Part shown: piece after piece, positions 30,438-32,868 of the stretch
Layout: the number at the start of each line of letters is the position of its first letter
How positions within the stretch are numbered: position 1 is the first letter of the stretch
Translations under genes and position numbers: made by a program
Notes under the pieces: generated by a model
Told to the model about the DNA's origin: nothing
Seen by the model: only the letters and a program-made list of their open reading frames with translations
Database searches by the model: none
Assembly (NCBI GenBank): GCA_009773155.1
Contig: WOVA01000038.1
Location: 1-32,868 of the forward strand
Direction: 5' to 3'
From: Elusimicrobiota bacterium
GTDB taxonomy: Bacteria; Elusimicrobiota; Elusimicrobia; Elusimicrobiales; UBA9959
Length of the DNA stretch: 32,868 nucleotides

Positions 30438-30934
30438 ATCGCCTTGCTCCCGCCCAGCAGTTCCTGCATCCTCTTCACCGCGCGGTAGATTATTATCCCG
30501 ACATTCCCCTCGGCCAGACCGGTCAGCGCCGCTATCTCCCTGTTGGTCATCCCCGACGAGAATTTCAGCGCCATGATGTCCCTCGACCTCTCGTCCAGCG
30601 CGGCCGCCGCCGCCAGCACCCTCTCCCGCTCCTCGCGGCCTTCCAGGATATCCTCGGCCCTGGGATCGCCGCCCGGCCTCTCGAAGACCCCGTCCAGTGG
30701 GACTTCCGCCCTGCGGCCCCTGTCCCTGCCCCAGTCCGCGACCGCGTTGCGCGCTATTCCGAAGAGCCAGGCCTGCTCGGGGCCTTTCGCCGGGTCGTAG
30801 GCGGCCGACCTGCCCAGCGCCGCCTCGAAGACCTTCGCCGTTATGTCGTCGGCGGCGTCGATCAGGCGCACGCGGTAACGCACGTAGTTATAGACCTTGT
30901 CGAAATAGCGGTCGTAGATATCGGCGAAATCCAT
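30434..30934 (-). CDS. ECF-family RNA polymerase sigma factor
   Basis: A 166-aa sigma factor with region 2 (FADIYDRYFDKVYNYVRYRV, then DAADDITAKVFEAAL and AWLFGIARNAVADWGR for -10 binding) and region 4 (LDERSRDIMALKFSSGMTNR, EIAALTGLAEGNVGIIIYRAV as the -35-binding helix-turn-helix). Regions 1 and 3 are absent, as expected for the extracytoplasmic-function group. It is first in a four-gene minus-strand unit with a membrane partner and two exported RcpC-like proteins, so it probably answers an envelope signal and may control this unit. No obvious self-type promoter was identified upstream. Confidence 0.9.
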   Translation of the reverse strand: MDFADIYDRYFDKVYNYVRYRVRLIDAADDITAKVFEAALGRSAAYDPAKGPEQAWLFGIARNAVADWGRDRGRRAEVPLDGVFERPGGDPRAEDILEGREERERVLAAAAALDERSRDIMALKFSSGMTNREIAALTGLAEGNVGIIIYRAVKRMQELLGGSKAI

Positions 30935-31074
30935 ACATGCGCGCGCCTCTACCCATGTATACGGCGCGGCAAGGAAAGTATTACAAAAAATCGGAGGTAT
31001 TGGGTAGGAAAACTATGAAGTGCCGGAGGGGCCTCACCACGAAAAAACTCCGCTCGCACACCGCAACCGAAAAT

Positions 31075-31090
31075 CGGAATAACTATTCCG
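31075..31090. repeat. 16-bp perfect palindrome
   Basis: CGGAATAACTATTCCG: 7-bp arms and a 2-nt centre in the AT-richer gap between htrA and the sigma-factor gene. Possible operator. The gap 30935-31239 otherwise holds only this and the structured element next to it. Confidence 0.4.
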
Positions 31091-31100
31091 GGGGCATGCC

Positions 31101-31215
31101 GGCCTGACAGCCCGGCGGGGGCGTCTCGGAGCCGCGAGCATCGTAAGCGCGAGCGGCGAGAGCCGAGGACCGACGCGCTATGCGCGCGAGTCCGTACCCC
31201 GCGGGCTGTCAGGCC
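31101..31215. repeat. Large nested hairpin element (possible structured RNA or terminator)
   Basis: Outer arms GGCCTGACAGCCCGGCGGGG (31101-31120) and its complement with one base missing (31197-31215) enclose 76 nt. Inside, CTCGG/CCGAG with GCCGC/GCGGC make one stem and GCGCGCTATGCGCGC-like bases make another, so a three-way junction is possible. It starts about 25 nt past the htrA stop and may end htrA transcription or be an independent repeat or small RNA. The CGCTATGCG core recalls the REP-like repeats at 3313 and 21759. Confidence 0.5.
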
Positions 31216-31239
31216 GTCTCCCCCGGTTGTTTCTCTATA

Positions 31240-32634
31240 TTACCGCTGGGACTGGACGCTGAGGTACATCGGCTGGCCGTCGCGCACCAGGTCGAAGATT
31301 ACTCCCTCGCGCAGGTCCGCCCCAGTCGCCGCTTTCTTAAGCTCGGCCGCGCCGCGCACCGGCGACCGGTTTATTTCCTTTATCAGGTCCCCCTCGTGGA
31401 TATACCCGTAGAGCCTGGAATCGGGGCTGACACGGAGCACCTGGGCGCCGTCCCGTCCAACCCTTAGCTCTATCCCCTCCCAGGAAGCGTTGCCGGCTCC
31501 GACCCCGGCGATGCCGCGCGCGGGCTTGGCCGCCGCCAGCCCGGCCTCGGGCCGCTCGACCAGCGTAACGGAGGCCGACATCTCCCGGCCGTCGCGCAGG
31601 AAAATTATCTCGGCCCTGTCGCCGGGCCTCCGCGTATAGATGCGGTGTATCAGTTCCTCGTTGGTCTCCACCGGCGTGCCGTCGCAGGAAACGATGATGT
31701 CCCCGCGCCGGAACCCGGCATTCTCGGCCGGCGAACCCGCGATAACCTCGTTGATTATCCCGCCGACCCGGCCCCTGACGCCCAGCCGCGCCATCATCAC
31801 CGGGTCCATCTGCAGCAGCGAGACCCCCAGCCAGCCGCGCCTCACCCGCCGCCCGGCCTTTACGTCGGCGAACACTCTGGCGGCCTCTGCGGCCGGCACC
31901 GCGTAGCTCATCCCGGCGAAGGCGCCCGAAGGCGAGATTATCGCCGTGTTTATCCCTATCACATCGCCGTCGATATCGAGCAGGGCGCCGCCGGAATTAC
32001 CCTGGTTTATGGCCGCGTCGGTCTGCAGCAGGTTGGAATAATTGCGCCCCTCTATCTTGAGCGAGACGCCGCGCGCCGAAACTATGCCGGCCGTGACGGT
32101 CTGCCGCAGCCCGAAAGGAAAGCCCACCGCTATGGCCCAGTCGCCGATCCTGGGCGTCTTCTCAGCCGCCAGCCGCAGGTACGGGAACTTCTCCGCGGAG
32201 CGCATCTTGAGCACCGCCAGGTCCATCTCGGCGTCGCCGCCCACGGGTTCGGCTATAAAAACCCTCTCCCTCCCCTTGTCGCTGAGCATCTTGACCTTTA
32301 TGGCCTTGGCCCCCTCAACCACGTGGTAATTGGTAAGGATATAGCCCTCCGGGTCAACTATCACGCCGGACCCGACGCCCTGTATATCGTAGCGGTAGAC
32401 GCGCTCCGTCGGCATCATGTAGCCGAAGAAGTACTCCGGCTCCACCACCCGGGCGGAGCCCTCGCGTACCACCTCGATGCTGACCACGGCCTTGCCGCCC
32501 CTGGCGGCGGCGTCGTTGAAGGCTTTCTGCAGCGACCGTGCCGCGTCGGGGACACCCTGCGGCATGGTGTCCCCTGCCGGGACGGAGGCCGGAAGCACTA
32601 ATAATAAGGAAAGAAGGAAAGAGGCTGTTTTCAT
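31240..32634 (-). CDS. HtrA/DegP-family periplasmic serine protease with two PDZ domains
   Basis: A 464-aa exported protease for envelope protein quality control. It has a signal peptide (MKTASFLLSLLLVLPASVPA), a trypsin-like domain with His104 (TNYHVVEG), Asp138 (EMDLAVLK) and Ser214 (QGNSGGALLD), then PDZ1 (GWLGVSLLQM ... RRGDIIVSCDG) and a more divergent PDZ2 (ELRVGRDGAQVLRVSPDS, EGDLIKEINRSP). An ATG two codons earlier sits only 1 nt from AAGGAG, so the second ATG, 7 nt from it, is chosen. Residues 21-29 just after the predicted cleavage site come from a GGGGACA palindrome. Its promoter has five tandem repeats upstream. Confidence 0.92.
   Translation of the reverse strand: MKTASFLLSLLLVLPASVPAGDTMPQGVPDAARSLQKAFNDAAARGGKAVVSIEVVREGSARVVEPEYFFGYMMPTERVYRYDIQGVGSGVIVDPEGYILTNYHVVEGAKAIKVKMLSDKGRERVFIAEPVGGDAEMDLAVLKMRSAEKFPYLRLAAEKTPRIGDWAIAVGFPFGLRQTVTAGIVSARGVSLKIEGRNYSNLLQTDAAINQGNSGGALLDIDGDVIGINTAIISPSGAFAGMSYAVPAAEAARVFADVKAGRRVRRGWLGVSLLQMDPVMMARLGVRGRVGGIINEVIAGSPAENAGFRRGDIIVSCDGTPVETNEELIHRIYTRRPGDRAEIIFLRDGREMSASVTLVERPEAGLAAAKPARGIAGVGAGNASWEGIELRVGRDGAQVLRVSPDSRLYGYIHEGDLIKEINRSPVRGAAELKKAATGADLREGVIFDLVRDGQPMYLSVQSQR
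32548..32574. repeat. GGGGACA/TGTCCCC palindrome inside htrA
   Basis: A 27-nt hairpin with 12-bp arms (one mismatch), almost the same as the copy at 4277-4303. It is read in frame as GDTMPQGVP at the start of mature HtrA. Confidence 0.8.
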
Positions 32635-32651
32635 AAGCATACTCCTTGAAA

Positions 32652-32669
32652 ACGGCCATTTATGGCCGT
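32652..32669 (-). promoter_or_regulatory. Perfect hairpin in the htrA 5' leader
   Basis: ACGGCCA/TGGCCGT arms with a 4-nt loop, about 4 nt upstream of the AAGGAG ribosome site. It may stabilise the mRNA or tune ribosome access. Confidence 0.5.
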
Positions 32670-32680
32670 ATTTACGCTAT

Positions 32681-32710
32681 TTTCTACAATTTTCGGCCTT
32701 TTTTTGTCAA
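32681..32710 (-). promoter_or_regulatory. Promoter of htrA
   Basis: On the minus strand: perfect TTGACA (32710-32705), 18-nt spacer, TAGAAA (32686-32681). The expected start near 32674 leaves a leader of about 40 nt containing the hairpin. Confidence 0.6.
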
Positions 32711-32711
32711 A

Positions 32712-32763
32712 AGGTTTAAAAGGTTTAAAAAAAAGGTTTAAAAAGGTTTACTACAAAGGTTTA
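32712..32763 (-). promoter_or_regulatory. Five direct repeats (TAAACCT) abutting the htrA -35 box
   Basis: On the minus strand TAAACCT occurs five times (plus-strand AGGTTTA at 32712, 32721, 32734, 32744 and 32757). Steps are 9, 13, 10 and 13 nt, close to one helical turn. The last copy runs directly into TTGACA. This looks like an activator array or an A/T-rich UP-type element controlling htrA. Confidence 0.6.
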
Positions 32764-32801
32764 AAATCACAGCATTTTCTAATCCAAGAATGAGCATGAA
32801 A

Positions 32802-32867
32802 TCACCCGGCGTTACTCCGTCGTAATTCTTTAGCTAGGCCTCCTTTTCGTATTGCCGCAGTACCCGT
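32802..32867 (-). CDS. Possible 3' end of a gene running in from the right edge
   Basis: On the minus strand a frame is open from the edge to a TGA at 32802-32804. It reads TGTAAIRKGGLAKELRRSNAG. Basic and helical, but too short to identify; it may be chance. The bases 32764-32801 hold nothing I can name. Confidence 0.2.
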   Translation of the reverse strand, partial: TGTAAIRKGGLAKELRRSNAG

Positions 32868-32868
32868 A

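Noticed and set aside
31015-31107. 30-codon plus-strand ORF between htrA and the sigma-factor gene
   Set aside because: Weak ribosome site, no recognised motif, and it runs into the palindromes at 31075-31120.
32712-32763. AGGTTTA repeats as a CRISPR array or replication iterons
   Set aside because: Units are only 7-9 nt with 9-13 nt steps, so there are no spacers; no replication gene is nearby, and the position at a promoter fits regulation better.

Overview
The window is GC-rich, tightly packed bacterial chromosome from a diderm organism. Evidence for a diderm is a predicted outer-membrane barrel protein, a periplasmic HtrA protease and a B12-binding protein with a signal peptide. The mix of genes (GH57 glucan enzymes with a DUF4912 partner, FeoA-FeoB fusion, FTR-type reductase, Mrp-type ATPase beside HypA) and the many GGGGACA/TGTCCCC palindromes would suit an Elusimicrobiota-like or related uncultured lineage. 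That placement is an inference with no marker gene behind it. No rRNA, tRNA, CRISPR array, prophage or transposase gene was seen.

Layout. 1-1741: four overlapping response-regulator genes, one with a degenerate receiver. 1769-2559: a glutaredoxin-like protein overlapping a ferredoxin:thioredoxin-reductase-like protein with a C-terminal rubredoxin-like domain. 2560-2747: a 188-bp MITE-like element that landed on the stop codon of that gene. 2987-8173: a small membrane protein, then minus-strand murB, rocD, a barrel protein and a 577-aa low-complexity protein. 8307-11825: YgiQ-type radical SAM protein, RNase D and an RluE-like pseudouridine synthase. 11835-17493: a beta-hydroxyacid dehydrogenase, a tiny membrane protein, an iron module (DtxR-type regulator plus FeoA-FeoB fusion, with a palindromic operator over the start codon), a cysteine desulfidase family protein and an unknown protein. 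17534-22900: alpha-glucan module with two convergent GH57 enzymes and a DUF4912 protein, the last two separated by a 326-bp inverted-repeat element. 23065-27091: a secreted phospholipase D-like protein and a btuFCD vitamin B12 importer behind a cobalamin riboswitch with its own terminator. 27111-28195: HypA coupled to a Mrp/MinD-type ATPase. 28264-30934: ECF sigma factor, putative anti-sigma factor and two exported proteins sharing a CpaB/RcpC-like domain. 31240-32634: HtrA protease behind a canonical promoter with five direct repeats abutting its -35 box.

Three themes cross the window. First, a palindromic repeat family with core GGGGACA...TGTCCCC sits at gene edges and in several places supplies codons: the BtuF signal peptide, the mature N-terminus of HtrA and the C-terminus of a GH57 enzyme. 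Second, at least eight genes have a -10-like hexamer 6-7 nt before the ATG and no Shine-Dalgarno, which points to leaderless transcripts, while other genes carry clear AGGAG-type sites. Third, two non-autonomous inverted-repeat elements have inserted exactly at gene boundaries. The best candidates for an undescribed system are the sigma/anti-sigma/RcpC-like exported module and the HypA-Mrp pair.
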